From Methylococcaceae bacterium (GTDB taxonomy: Bacteria > Pseudomonadota > Gammaproteobacteria > Methylococcales > Methylomonadaceae), in assembly GCA_013140705.1 (NCBI GenBank), contig JABFSH010000009.1, positions 1 through 64,000 on the forward strand: 64,000 nt of DNA, read 5' to 3'. The stretch's first letter is position 1; each line of letters starts with the position of its first letter. Made by a program: the position numbers and the translations under genes. Under the pieces are notes generated by a model, which was not told where the DNA came from, searched no databases, and saw nothing but the letters and a program-made list of their open reading frames with translations. Below are positions 35,528-44,535 of the stretch, in pieces.

Positions 35528-37012
35528 ATGATCGCACTAAGCTCAAAAACTGCTGATTTCATTAGTAAACCTAAACAGCTTCTGATTAACGGCCGTTGGG
35601 AACATGCGGTGTCCGGAATGACTTTTCCTGTGATCAATCCTGCAACAGCCGAAACCATTGCTTATGCAGCAGAAGGTGATGCGGCAGATATCGATAAGGC
35701 TGTGAAAGCCGCTCGTCAGGCGCTGGAACATAAAGCCTGGGCCAATATAACACCGTCCGAACGAGGCAAACTGGTTTGGCGTATTGGCGATTTAATACTC
35801 AAATACGCAGATGAATTGGCGGAACTGGAGGCGCTTGATAACGGTAAACCGGTGTCAGTTGCCCGTATTGCCGATGTTGCTTTGGCCGCCGACATATTTC
35901 ATTACATGGCAGGCTGGGCGACAAAATTACACGGGCTGACGATTCCTTTATCGATACCCAATGCAAATTTCCATGCTTATACCAGCAGGGAGCCTGTTGG
36001 CGTCGTCGGGCAAATTATCCCCTGGAATTTTCCATTACTGATGGCGGCCTGGAAATTATCACCGGCCTTATCAACAGGCTGTACGGTTGTGCTAAAAGTG
36101 GCGGAAGAAACACCCTTATCGGCGCTTCGCCTGGGTGAAATCATGTTGGAAGCCGGTGTGCCTGATGGTGTGGTAAACATCATCACCGGTTTTGGTGAAA
36201 CAGCCGGCGCCGCGCTTGCGGCGCATCCTTTGGTCGATAAAATTGCTTTCACCGGCTCGACGGAAGTGGGCCGATTGGTTGTCAAGGCGGCTGCCGGCAA
36301 TCTAAAAAAAGTGACGCTGGAGCTGGGCGGAAAATCGCCCAATATCGTGCTGAAGGATGCCGATCTGGAGATGGCGATTCCCGGTGCGGCCAATGCGATT
36401 TTTTTCAATCATGGCCAATGCTGCGTAGCCGGTTCGAGACTATATGTTGACCAAGCTATCTTTGATGAAGTGGCTGAAGGGGTGGCCAGTTGTGCTAAAA
36501 AAATTAAACTGGGCAACGGCCTGGATCCGCAAACCGAAATGGGCCCATTGGTATCCAGTACACAGTTGAACCGGGTCTGCGGATTTTTGGAGTCCGGTTT
36601 TCAGGAAGGCGCTAAAGCTCTCAGCGGGGGAAAAAAACGCGACGGCGCCGGATATTTTGTTGAGCCCACCGTACTGGTTGATACGACGCAGCAGATGAAA
36701 GTGGTTCAGGAAGAAATCTTTGGACCCGTAGTGGTCGCCATGCCGTTTAAAGACATGGATGAGCAATTGATCAGACAGGCTAACGACTCAATATATGGCT
36801 TGGCTGCCGGTATCTGGACGCGAGATGTTGGCAAAGCGCATACGCTTGCGAGACAGTTAAAAGCCGGTACCGTTTGGGTGAATTGCTACAATGTTTTTGA
36901 TGCAGCACTACCCTTCGGTGGATACAAACAATCTGGCTGGGGCAGGGAAATGGGTGCCGCTGTGCTGGAGCATTACACCGAGAGCAAGGCCGTCACCGTT
37001 AATATCGGATAA
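35528..37012 (+). CDS. NAD(P)-dependent aldehyde dehydrogenase
   Basis: A 494-aa aldehyde dehydrogenase. It has the cofactor-binding PWNFPLLMAAWKLSPAL and FTGSTEVGR, the catalytic glutamate in VTLELGGKSPN (about residue 265) and the catalytic cysteine in FFNHGQCCVAGSRLYV (about residue 299), plus the C-terminal ALPFGGYKQSGWGRE. It resembles the ALDH1/2 and betaine-aldehyde group, which oxidise short-chain or aromatic aldehydes. Substrate cannot be read from sequence. GGAGG precedes the ATG and a clear terminator follows, so it is a single-gene unit. Confidence 0.93.
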   Translation: MIALSSKTADFISKPKQLLINGRWEHAVSGMTFPVINPATAETIAYAAEGDAADIDKAVKAARQALEHKAWANITPSERGKLVWRIGDLILKYADELAELEALDNGKPVSVARIADVALAADIFHYMAGWATKLHGLTIPLSIPNANFHAYTSREPVGVVGQIIPWNFPLLMAAWKLSPALSTGCTVVLKVAEETPLSALRLGEIMLEAGVPDGVVNIITGFGETAGAALAAHPLVDKIAFTGSTEVGRLVVKAAAGNLKKVTLELGGKSPNIVLKDADLEMAIPGAANAIFFNHGQCCVAGSRLYVDQAIFDEVAEGVASCAKKIKLGNGLDPQTEMGPLVSSTQLNRVCGFLESGFQEGAKALSGGKKRDGAGYFVEPTVLVDTTQQMKVVQEEIFGPVVVAMPFKDMDEQLIRQANDSIYGLAAGIWTRDVGKAHTLARQLKAGTVWVNCYNVFDAALPFGGYKQSGWGREMGAAVLEHYTESKAVTVNIG

Positions 37013-37027
37013 GAAAATTCTGGATGG

Positions 37028-37067
37028 CCTGTCGAAAGTAGCGGGTGTTTCGACAGGTTTTAGATTT
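37028..37067 (+). terminator. Rho-independent terminator of the aldehyde dehydrogenase gene
   Basis: CCTGTCGAAA (37028-37037) pairs perfectly with TTTCGACAGG (37048-37057) over a 10-nt loop and is followed by TTTTAGATTTAT. It lies 16 bp after the stop codon. Confidence 0.85.
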
Positions 37068-37083
37068 ATCTAACGTAGCAGAA

Positions 37084-38136
37084 TCAGGCTGACTTGCCTG
37101 CATCGGCTATCCAGTCGCGCCAGATTGACATCAGCACGGCCATCAGCGTGGGCCCTAAAAAAACGCCCAGCAAACCAAAATTCTCCATACCGCCGAAAAT
37201 ACCCAGCAAGGTCCACAGAAAGGGTAGTTGAACGGCACCGCCAATCAACCACGGGCGCACATAATTGTCGGCTATCAGCGTAATAATAAAGCCATACACA
37301 AATAAGGCGCTGCCTTCTGCGATATGGCCCTCGGCAATCAACACCAGCGAGCAACTTCCGAAAATCAACTTGGCCGCATAAGGTATCATCGCAAAAATAC
37401 CGGTCAGCGCTCCCAGAATGGCGGAATGGCTTAATCCGGCCAGCGCATAGCCGGCACCCAGTAACAGCCCTTTGCCAATACCTACTAACAGCATGCCATT
37501 GACGGTTGCGCGCACGGCAGCGGTGGCATGGTTGGTATAGCGAACGCCGTTTTCGCCGAAGAGTTTTCGACAGCTTGTCAATACCTGGCGACCCAGACCA
37601 TCACCGTGCCAATACACGAAAAACAGCACTAGTAATGTGGTCAGAAAACCAAAGAATCTTTGCACTAATTGGCTGGCAAATTCCTTGGTGAATTTGATGG
37701 CTCCACCACTTCCTATCATATGAAGCGATTCTTTGGCGGCTTCCGAACTGCCCAAAAAATCCATCCAGGCATCTTTTGCCCAATGGCCGATAGCTGGTAT
37801 TGTCTCCAACCATGCCGGCGGAGGAATGCCAACTTTTTGGGCATCGGTTATCATTTGCCCTAGCGATTCGGATTCCTGTAAAAGCCGGCTTAAGCCATAA
37901 CCCAAAGGCACCAGTATCACGGCGCCGATGAGCAAGGTCAGACAGACCGCTGCCATTGTTAGATGCCCGTGTAATTTGCTGTTGCTCAAAAGCCGCAAAT
38001 AAAGCGGCCAGGTCGTAATTGCCAACACCACCGCCCAAGCCAACAATGCCAGATAGCTGTGTAAGACCCAGCCACCTAATAATAGCAACAAAAAACCAGC
38101 AATCAGACGAGCACGAGTTTCAAGTTTATTGATCAT
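37084..38136 (-). CDS. AI-2E family transporter (UPF0118 permease)
   Basis: A 350-aa polytopic inner-membrane protein of the AI-2 exporter/UPF0118 family (YdiK, TqsA, PerM relatives). About seven to eight helices are visible, with a central polar region (residues 65-140), the FVYWHGDG segment and the C-terminal block GSALFVYGFIITLIADNYVRPWLIGG, which is diagnostic. Members move diverse substrates, including AI-2 and, in some cases, Na+ or H+; the substrate here is unknown. Convergent with the aldehyde dehydrogenase gene. Confidence 0.9.
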   Translation of the reverse strand: MINKLETRARLIAGFLLLLLGGWVLHSYLALLAWAVVLAITTWPLYLRLLSNSKLHGHLTMAAVCLTLLIGAVILVPLGYGLSRLLQESESLGQMITDAQKVGIPPPAWLETIPAIGHWAKDAWMDFLGSSEAAKESLHMIGSGGAIKFTKEFASQLVQRFFGFLTTLLVLFFVYWHGDGLGRQVLTSCRKLFGENGVRYTNHATAAVRATVNGMLLVGIGKGLLLGAGYALAGLSHSAILGALTGIFAMIPYAAKLIFGSCSLVLIAEGHIAEGSALFVYGFIITLIADNYVRPWLIGGAVQLPFLWTLLGIFGGMENFGLLGVFLGPTLMAVLMSIWRDWIADAGKSA

Positions 38137-38213
38137 AAAAGACGAAAGCAGGTTAAGGGTGGTTTGGTTTCGTAGGTAATGGCAGACGGAGAAACCAACG
38201 AGTAGTTATTATG

Positions 38214-39329
38214 TTAGCCAGCCCACAGGATAACGGCTGATCGTAACCGGTTTTTACCAAAACAGGACATACGATCAAAATCGTCTCGGGCAATCGGGAT
38301 ATACTGACAATCGAGTTCGTTTTGGCGCGGCTCGTCGGGGTCGGAATCGTGCATGTAAAGACAGTCGTCATCGAAACCGCTCATGACGACCCAGTGCGGC
38401 ACCTTTTTTCGATCCATCAAATAGGTGCTGATCAAAATCAACGGTATTGCTCCGGCTTTAAAGGCTTCAATCAGCTCTTTCTGCGTGATATTAGCATAAT
38501 GTATCTGAATGCCCTGTTCCATGGCCTCTCGCTTAAAGCAATTATCAACTAATTCAACGACCTGCTTTTTTTCGTCATTGCGAACGCCGTCGATAAATAA
38601 AGGCCCTGACTGATTAATCCAGACTTCGACTTTGAACTGACGTCTTTTTGCCGCCAGCGCCAAACCAATGGGGTGACAGCCGCCATGGCCCGAGGTCATG
38701 AAGATAGTGGTTGCTTCTCGCCATAAGTTGATTTCTTCATCGGCCGAGGGCAGATAAGCCGGGTTGAGGCCATGCATCGCCATCATTAATGCGGTCGGGC
38801 CACAGGTGAAATTCGTGGTTTGCCGTAACCAATGTACCGAGCGGTATTCAAAGGTGTCCTGATAGCGTCGGATACGCTTTTGATAACGAATGGCATCTTT
38901 GTGATCTTCATAGTAATCACGGTAAATGCCGAATTTCTGAAAGCCCAGGGTTTCATAGAGTTTAATGGCAGGGACATTATCAACACTGACCTCCAGACGC
39001 AGATACAGGCGACCGTCATCTTTTGCGGCTTGCTCACCCGCCAGCATCAAGGTCTTGGCAATTCCGGAACCTCTTTGTTCAGGCGAGACCGCCAGTGAAT
39101 AAATTCGCGCCAGACGAGTACCTGGATGATAAATGATCAGAATATAGCCACTCACAGTTGCATCGTTGACGGCCACCAGAAGCGATCGATGCTCTGTAGT
39201 AATCCAGTGCCTGAAACTGCGCCGGCTTAGTCGGTCAGTGGCAAAGCTGGCGTTTTCAAGGGCGACCAAGCCGTCCAGGTCGGCCAACTGGGCGTGTCGA
39301 ATTTGCACTGAAGGGCCAGACATCAGCAA
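38214..39329 (-). CDS. GNAT acetyltransferase fused to C39-like cysteine peptidase
   Basis: A 371-aa two-domain protein. Residues 8-155 are a RimI-like GNAT domain with motif A SLAVSPEQRGSGIAKTLM. Residues 160-371 are a papain-fold peptidase of the C39-like/DUF3335 type: catalytic cysteine in TTNFTCGPTALMMAM (about residue 173) and catalytic histidine-aspartate in HWVVMSGFDDDCLYMHDSDP. The product would acetylate an amine and cleave or ligate a peptide. It overlaps the DUF2817 gene, which in turn is divergent from a RimK-like ATP-grasp gene; this gene trio recurs in predicted peptide-modifying clusters. Confidence 0.9.
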   Translation of the reverse strand: MLMSGPSVQIRHAQLADLDGLVALENASFATDRLSRRSFRHWITTEHRSLLVAVNDATVSGYILIIYHPGTRLARIYSLAVSPEQRGSGIAKTLMLAGEQAAKDDGRLYLRLEVSVDNVPAIKLYETLGFQKFGIYRDYYEDHKDAIRYQKRIRRYQDTFEYRSVHWLRQTTNFTCGPTALMMAMHGLNPAYLPSADEEINLWREATTIFMTSGHGGCHPIGLALAAKRRQFKVEVWINQSGPLFIDGVRNDEKKQVVELVDNCFKREAMEQGIQIHYANITQKELIEAFKAGAIPLILISTYLMDRKKVPHWVVMSGFDDDCLYMHDSDPDEPRQNELDCQYIPIARDDFDRMSCFGKNRLRSAVILWAG

Positions 39330-40423
39330 GATAATCCTCGTAATGCTTGAGCGATGACCTGTCGGGCACGGAACAGCACGAGTTCCTTCCAGGCCTGATC
39401 GTCAGGGCAAAAATGATGACGCATGAGGGTTCTGTGCTCCAATCGGGCCTGCAGGTTATTCTGTTGAGCCCAAAGCTGATGATCGTGTAATAAAATGTCG
39501 AACAGCTGATTAGTGCTGAACGTGCCGAATTCCAGGGTAATATAACAGCTTTTCGAATTCATGATGGTGTGCCAGGCATAATCCAGCAAACCGGTTTTAG
39601 GTACGGAACTGGATGTTCCTAAAGCCGGCAAAGTAACCGATTCACCATACCATTGACAGGCAACTGCGGTGGCAGGGCTGTTGGGTGCATGGTCGCAGAT
39701 GATTTCACCATAACCGAATGAACCCAAGCCGCTGTGTAAGTCGATAACGGCCAAATCCCGTTGCTTCATCGAATAATGCTGCATCAACGCTTCGGTTACC
39801 GTTCGTCCATGGCTTGGCATGTTGCCGCCAAAAAACGGTCCGGACGGGTCCGAATATTGTCCGCCACTGAGTGCGCATTCCAATGCGATTCGGCCATGCT
39901 GGCGTTCAAAGGCTTCCAGTGCTGTTTTTCTCCGTTGGCCATCGTCTAAAAACAGAACCGAGCGGAGTTCGTCGTATCCAGGATTGTCGGGCAGGGGCTG
40001 ACTAAAATCAACAATGTTACGATTCAGATCCACGCCATCCTGATCACAGCGGCGTTGCCAGGCGTAGCCCCACGGAGTGAGGGCATGAATGAACAATACA
40101 GCGGTGTCGACTGGGAGAGTTAGATGCCTGCAGGCAAGCAAATTCAAATGATCAATCTGGACAGCACTTCCGACAAAGCCTTCAATACCATGCGTTCCAC
40201 CAATTAGTACCAACACGCGTGATGCGTCTTCAGCGCCTATCCAGACAGTATCGGTTACCAATTCCTCGCCATCAGGTCCTGAGACGCCAATACAGGGGTA
40301 AGGGCGGTGATGGCTATGGCCAGATTGTTCGGATAGCTTTTTTAGCCAGTGTTCTCTTGCTGACGAGTAGTTTGCAGGAAAAACAGTGGTATCAATAGCC
40401 ACAGCAGAAAAATTGCAAGACAT
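39323..40423 (-). CDS. DUF2817 zinc carboxypeptidase-like protein
   Basis: About 366 aa, an M14-family-like metallopeptidase of the DUF2817 type. Zinc ligands are plausible in GGTHGIEGFVGS (H-x-x-E) and VIDLHSGLGSFG (later His), with a catalytic glutamate in YITLEFGTF. The frame extends to 40549, but the family-like sequence begins at MSCNFSAVAIDTT (ATG at 40423); the ribosome site is weak at either start, so the N-terminus is uncertain. It overlaps the GNAT-peptidase gene by 7 bp, so they form an operon. Confidence 0.85.
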   Translation of the reverse strand: MSCNFSAVAIDTTVFPANYSSAREHWLKKLSEQSGHSHHRPYPCIGVSGPDGEELVTDTVWIGAEDASRVLVLIGGTHGIEGFVGSAVQIDHLNLLACRHLTLPVDTAVLFIHALTPWGYAWQRRCDQDGVDLNRNIVDFSQPLPDNPGYDELRSVLFLDDGQRRKTALEAFERQHGRIALECALSGGQYSDPSGPFFGGNMPSHGRTVTEALMQHYSMKQRDLAVIDLHSGLGSFGYGEIICDHAPNSPATAVACQWYGESVTLPALGTSSSVPKTGLLDYAWHTIMNSKSCYITLEFGTFSTNQLFDILLHDHQLWAQQNNLQARLEHRTLMRHHFCPDDQAWKELVLFRARQVIAQALRGLSC

Positions 40424-40612
40424 AAGGTAGCGAATATTTTTAGGTGAATGGCGCCTATCAAAAGCGATCATGCCAGAATTATCCAGATTAAAGTCAGCAT
40501 AACCTGAGTGCAGCCGTTTCTGTATATTTAGTTGGCGCTTAAGAAACATCTTGTATAAATATGGTTCTGACTACAAAATTATAACCTACTTCATTTCAGG
40601 ATTGCTTTTGCT

Positions 40613-42088
40613 ATGGCGCGTACCCTTCTGGTTGTTGATGATCTTTCCGACTGGAACCCTTATTATCCCAGTGATCAGGTGATCACTTTTGAAACATATC
40701 TTGCCACAGAGCAGGCAGCACCAGAGCAGCGGGTTCGCGTTATCAATCTTTGTGCCAGCTATCGCTATTTATCTGATGGTTATTATTGCTCCTTGCTGGC
40801 CGAGGCGCGCGGGCACCATGTTATTCCTTCAGTCAAGGTTTTAAACGATCTTGGCAGAAAAGCCTTGTACCAGCTACAGATTGAGGATTTGTCGCCAACG
40901 CTGGCGCGAGCGTTTAAAAGCCATGACAAGGACACCGACATCATTTTGCAGAGTTATTTTGGCACAACGTCGGATCCGGCCTTTCAGGAACTGGCAAGAT
41001 TATTATTTGAAAGGTTTCCTTGTCCGGTGCTGGAAGTTACACTCAATTATCGACAGCAATGGCAGATCAAAGGCTTGAAACCAGTCTCACATCGACACTT
41101 GAATGATGCCATGCAAACGGTGTTTGCCGAAGCACTGGATAAGTTCAGCAAAAAAGTGTGGCGCAAAGGACGGGCCCGAAAAGCGGCGCGCTACGATCTC
41201 GCCATGCTCATTAATCCGGAAGAAAAACTGCCGCCAAGTAATCGAGGCGCACTGAAAAAGTTTATAAGCATGGGCAGGCAACTGGGGATAGAGGTTGAAT
41301 TGATAACGGCCCAGCATTATGTGCGGCTACCCGAGTTTGACGGCTTGTTTATTCGCGAGACAACAGCGATTGATCATCACACCTATCGCTTTGCCAAAAA
41401 GGCAGAGGCTGAAGGCTTGATTGTCATTGACGATCCTACCTCCATGTTGCGCTGTACCAATAAAGTCTATTTGGCGGATTTGTTCAGAACCCACAAGGTG
41501 CCTTCGCCCAAGACCTGGATTTTGCATCGGGGTAATGGTATACATTTGGATAAACTGGAAGTAGAAGCCGGATTTCCTGTCGTTATCAAAATCCCGGACG
41601 GTTCGTTTTCGCGTGGCATTGTCAAAGTCAACAACCGAAAGGAGCTGGATCTTAAGGTGGCAGAGTTGTTCCAGCAATCGGCATTATTACTGGCCCAGGA
41701 ATTTCTGTACACGGATTTTGACTGGCGCATCGGTGTATTTAACAACAAGGCCTTGTATGCCTGTCGTTATTATATGGTCAAGAATCACTGGCAAATTTAT
41801 CGCCATGGTTCAAGCAAAACCGATAGCGGCAATTTCGAGACCCTGCCCACCTTCGAAGTGCCCAAAGCCGTCATTGATGCTGCGTTAAAAGCCACGCAAC
41901 CCATAGGCAACGGCTTTTATGGCGTTGATGTCAAGCAGAAGGATGGCAAAGGCTATGTGATAGAAGTCAATGATAACCCCAATATCGACAGCGGCATCGA
42001 AGACAAATATTTGGGAGATGAACTCTATCGCCTGATCATGTCAGAGTTTTTAAGACGTCTGGAAGATCGAAGCAAAGGTTTAAACTAG
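40613..42088 (+). CDS. RimK-like ATP-grasp ligase with RLAN N-terminal domain
   Basis: A 491-aa ATP-grasp enzyme. The N-terminal ~155 residues match the RLAN (RimK-like ATP-grasp N-terminal) domain. The ATP-grasp core follows: KVYLADLFRTHKVPSPKTWI, VVIKIPDGSFSRGIVKV, EFLYTDFDWRIGVF, and GYVIEVNDNPNIDSG with the metal-binding glutamate and asparagine. RimK itself adds glutamates to ribosomal protein S6; RLAN proteins are predicted to join amino acids or peptides to an unknown acceptor. It is divergent from the DUF2817 and GNAT-peptidase genes. Confidence 0.92.
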   Translation: MARTLLVVDDLSDWNPYYPSDQVITFETYLATEQAAPEQRVRVINLCASYRYLSDGYYCSLLAEARGHHVIPSVKVLNDLGRKALYQLQIEDLSPTLARAFKSHDKDTDIILQSYFGTTSDPAFQELARLLFERFPCPVLEVTLNYRQQWQIKGLKPVSHRHLNDAMQTVFAEALDKFSKKVWRKGRARKAARYDLAMLINPEEKLPPSNRGALKKFISMGRQLGIEVELITAQHYVRLPEFDGLFIRETTAIDHHTYRFAKKAEAEGLIVIDDPTSMLRCTNKVYLADLFRTHKVPSPKTWILHRGNGIHLDKLEVEAGFPVVIKIPDGSFSRGIVKVNNRKELDLKVAELFQQSALLLAQEFLYTDFDWRIGVFNNKALYACRYYMVKNHWQIYRHGSSKTDSGNFETLPTFEVPKAVIDAALKATQPIGNGFYGVDVKQKDGKGYVIEVNDNPNIDSGIEDKYLGDELYRLIMSEFLRRLEDRSKGLN

Positions 42089-42159
42089 AAAATCTAGTAA
42101 TACGCCGATTTTGTTTTGACGGTAAATTAATTGAAATCTTTCAAAACCTTATGAAAGGG

Positions 42160-42322
42160 GACCTCTAAAAATTATCCATTCATGCTTCGATTAGCTCAGC
42201 ACGAACGGATAAGTCAATGATTTAAAAAGACTACCGTTCGCACTCGACTGCATGGATGCAGGAGGTAGAGCAACGCATGGAGCAGTTGCCGAGAGCTTGT
42301 CGAGGTGCAATTTTTAGAGGTC
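42160..42322. repeat. Family-B repeat (163 bp, complete)
   Basis: The ends GACCTCTAAAAATT (42160) and AATTTTTAGAGGTC (to 42322) are exact inverted repeats of 14 bp. The interior is nearly the reverse complement of the copy at 59155-59313 (shared blocks ACGGATAAG, CATGGATGCAGGAGGTAGAGCAACGCATGGAGCAGTTGCCGA in description, GAGCTTGTCGA). No target duplication is obvious. It has no coding capacity of its own and is probably a non-autonomous mobile element. Confidence 0.8.
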
Positions 42323-42498
42323 GCCTGAAGTTAATAAGATTAGCCAGTGCAGGCAAAAAAGGCCGCGTTAGACTGAGCGAAGATGAGCGGAATGATAAGA
42401 TCAAATCTCAAGTCGAAAGAAAACAAAAGTCCGCTAACGGGTCTTGGAACAACGGCAGGAGGTTAGGAAAATCAGCCGTTAAAATTTTCGATTGGCAT

Positions 42499-42523
42499 AA
42501 AAAAGCCCACGTTATGTGGGCTT
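42499..42523 (-). terminator. Orphan minus-strand Rho-independent terminator
   Basis: AAGCCCAC (42503-42510) and GTGGGCTT (42516-42523) form a perfect 8-bp stem with a 5-nt loop, and the minus strand reads on into TTTTTT. No annotated minus-strand gene ends here: the nearest upstream DNA on that strand is the non-coding stretch 42524-42808. It therefore points to an unannotated minus-strand transcript. Confidence 0.65.
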
Positions 42524-42602
42524 CATCCTGTTTTATTGTTCTTATGTGGATGCCTGCCACTATTCATGGCAGGTTAAGTTCTTGCGATTTTTATTATTTT
42601 TG

Positions 42603-42687
42603 TTGTACCTTCCTTTCAACCTTGAAAGGTTTCGATTCTTTCGAATCTGATCTGCCTTATTCAAGGAAGGTAAATTCTATTGTACAA
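42603..42687 (-). ncRNA. Candidate structured small RNA (unassigned)
   Basis: TTGTAC ... GTACAA (42603-42608 / 42682-42687) and CCTTCCTT / AAGGAAGG enclose three nested hairpins: CCTTTCAA/TTGAAAGG, GATTC/GAATC and another pair nearby. Another perfect stem, TGCGAC/GTCGCA, lies at about 42709-42726, and CCTGCC...GGCAGG at 42552-42573. With the minus-strand terminator at 42499-42523 this could be one transcript of about 200-280 nt. No match to tRNA, 6S, tmRNA or RNase P RNA. Strand is inferred from the terminator only. Confidence 0.35.
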
Positions 42688-42808
42688 AAACCCATTTGTC
42701 CAGAAAAAGTGCGACATTTTGTCGCATATAAAAAATCTGTATCCCTACGACTTGTAGACGAAAGTAAAAACCGATTATGATTCAAGTACATTAATTCAGA
42801 GTCTAATT

Positions 42809-43267
42809 ATGTCCCGACCAGAAACGCCAGCCATCGCCGCCGATATCATTGTCGAATTAATTGACTACCCCGGCCGCCCCATCGTGCTTATTGAACGGGC
42901 ATTTCCTCCTTACGGGTGGGCGATACCGGGCGGTTTTGTCGATGTTGGCGAGAGAATGGAAATCGCTGCGGTCCGTGAAGCCAAAGAAGAAGTCAGCCTG
43001 AATGTGCGGCTGCTTGTTTTGTTAGGCATCTACTCCGATCCAGGTCGTGATTTACGAGGTCACACCGTTACTGCCTGTTACGTCGCAGAAGCACGTGGAA
43101 AACCGGCAGCGTCTGACGACGCCAAAAACTGCCAGATTTTCAGTCTGGACGCTTTGCCTGAACTATTAGCCTTCGACCATGCGCAAGTGTTGGCAGATTA
43201 TAAAGTTTACCGAGAGACAGGACAGGTAACGCCTCTTCCAGAAATTTCGGTGTTACCAACGTTATAA
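42809..43267 (+). CDS. Nudix hydrolase (ADP-ribose pyrophosphatase-like)
   Basis: A 152-aa Nudix hydrolase. The box is G-x5-E-x7-REAKEEVS (GGFVDVGERMEIAAVREAKEEV), preceded by GWAIPGG. The middle contains the RGHTVTACYVAEA pattern typical of NUDT/ADP-ribose-type enzymes. Its substrate is probably a nucleoside diphosphate derivative. It starts a small plus-strand cluster with the deaminase (59 bp later) and a GyrI-like gene. Confidence 0.9.
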   Translation: MSRPETPAIAADIIVELIDYPGRPIVLIERAFPPYGWAIPGGFVDVGERMEIAAVREAKEEVSLNVRLLVLLGIYSDPGRDLRGHTVTACYVAEARGKPAASDDAKNCQIFSLDALPELLAFDHAQVLADYKVYRETGQVTPLPEISVLPTL

Positions 43268-43325
43268 ATGTCATTTTGCATTCAACGCATAAGTACAATC
43301 CATACCCTAATCGCAACGAGATCCA

Positions 43326-43790
43326 ATGATAAATTACCTCAATATGTTAGCCGTGGCGTTTGAAGAAGCACAAATCGGCTTTGACGAAGGTGGAGTTCCC
43401 GTGGGCGCGGCCTTATTCGATAGCAATTGCCGGTTACTTGGTCGCGGACGCAATCGTCGTGTTCAGGACAACGATCCCTCCCTACACGGCGAAACCGACG
43501 CTTTCCGGAAAGCTGGTCGCCAGAAAAACTATCGTGATAAAATTTTGGTAACGACGCTTGCTCCCTGCTGGTATTGTTCCGGGCTGATCCGTCAATTTAA
43601 TATTGGCACCGTGGTTGTAGGCGAATCAGTCAATTTTGCGGGCCATTTAAACTGGCTCAGAGAATCAGGAGTTAACGTGATTGAATTGAATGATGCCGGT
43701 TGCAGGATGTTGATGCGAAAATTTATTGAACAGTCGCCGCAGATCTGGTTTGAGGATATCGGGGAATGCGAATCTGCTGGCAACATTTGA
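43326..43790 (+). CDS. Nucleoside/cytosine deaminase
   Basis: A 154-aa zinc deaminase of the CMP/dCMP type. Zinc and catalytic motifs: HGETDAFRKAGR (H-x-E, near residue 55) and TLAPCWYCSGLI (P-C-x2-C, near residue 82). The serine-rich loop and size resemble yeast-type cytosine deaminase and guanine deaminase rather than cytidine deaminase. It probably removes an amino group from a free pyrimidine or purine base. It lies between a Nudix gene and a GyrI-like gene. Confidence 0.9.
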   Translation: MINYLNMLAVAFEEAQIGFDEGGVPVGAALFDSNCRLLGRGRNRRVQDNDPSLHGETDAFRKAGRQKNYRDKILVTTLAPCWYCSGLIRQFNIGTVVVGESVNFAGHLNWLRESGVNVIELNDAGCRMLMRKFIEQSPQIWFEDIGECESAGNI

Positions 43791-43838
43791 CCCCTTGGCA
43801 TCCAGCCAACTGTCCCTGGACTCCACTTGGAGGTTTAT

Positions 43839-44294
43839 ATGCTTGATGCGCCACAAGTCATTCTAACGGATGAACTGCTAACAGTGGTCATTCATCTCAC
43901 TATTCCCCGAGCTGAAATCAGCCATGTTATGGGCCCAGCTATCGCCGAAGTAATGTCCACCATTACCGCCCAGGGAGTCGATATTGTCGGACCCTGTTTT
44001 TCTTTCCACCCCCAAAGGCCAACGGAGACCTTTGATTTCGAGGTAGGTTTCCCGGTTAACATACCAATTACTCCCGCCGGACGCGTGAAGATGAGCAAAT
44101 TACCCGCCGCAAAAATAGTCCGCACCATCTATCGGGGTGGCTATGAAGGACTTGGCGTAGCCTGGGGTGAGTTTTATACGTGGAAGGGATTCTCTGTGCA
44201 AGACAGTCTTTGGGAATGTTATCTTTCAGGCCCTGAGTCCAGCCCTGACCCCGATAAATGGTGCACTGAACTTAATTGTCAGTTGACGGAATGA
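43839..44294 (+). CDS. GyrI-like small-molecule-binding protein
   Basis: A 151-aa protein that fits the GyrI-like/AraC-effector-binding (SOUL-like) fold: two repeats of beta-alpha-beta, with AIAEVMSTITAQGVDIVGPCFSFH near residues 35-60 and the closing LAAKIVRTIYRGGYEGLGVAWGEF (shortened in description) in the second repeat. GGAGG precedes the ATG at 43839; a TTG at 43827 is possible. Members bind hydrophobic drugs or act as GyrI-like inhibitors. It ends the small plus-strand cluster. Confidence 0.85.
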   Translation: MLDAPQVILTDELLTVVIHLTIPRAEISHVMGPAIAEVMSTITAQGVDIVGPCFSFHPQRPTETFDFEVGFPVNIPITPAGRVKMSKLPAAKIVRTIYRGGYEGLGVAWGEFYTWKGFSVQDSLWECYLSGPESSPDPDKWCTELNCQLTE

Positions 44295-44375
44295 GTGCTC
44301 CACAACTAATTATTTGAATGCCCGGTACGAGGAATTTTTTAGGTCAGGATTAGGTCGCCTGGGCGGGTCAATTTT

Positions 44376-44510
44376 CTTCCTGATTACGTATAACTTTCAG
44401 TTGAAATGGTAAATCCTCAAGTAGCTGCCATATCGGCAATCCATACCGGGTGACGTTCCTTGGGAAACTTATCGTTTCGATATGTGCTGGAGCTCATATG
44501 TAATCAGAAA
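44376..44510. repeat. Family-A repeat, diverged copy
   Basis: Starts CTTCCTGATTAC and ends GTAATCAG. The interior (TCAGTTGAAATGG, CTCAAGTAGC, GGGTGACGTTC..., GGAAACTTAT) follows the order of the better copy at 44545-44663 but with many substitutions, and it also keeps a trace of the extra internal element of the 56.6-kb copy (CGGCAATCCATACCGG). No target duplication is found. It lies tail-to-head with the next copy. Confidence 0.65.
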
Positions 44511-44535
44511 TAATTCCTATGAATTCGGACCAGTA

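Noticed and set aside
42630-42660. tRNA-like T-loop TTCGAATC
   Set aside because: No acceptor, D or anticodon arms of tRNA size can be drawn around it.
42256-42780. 174-aa open frame with start inside a repeat
   Set aside because: Its first third lies in the family-B element and the rest runs through a terminator and hairpins; composition is not protein-like.
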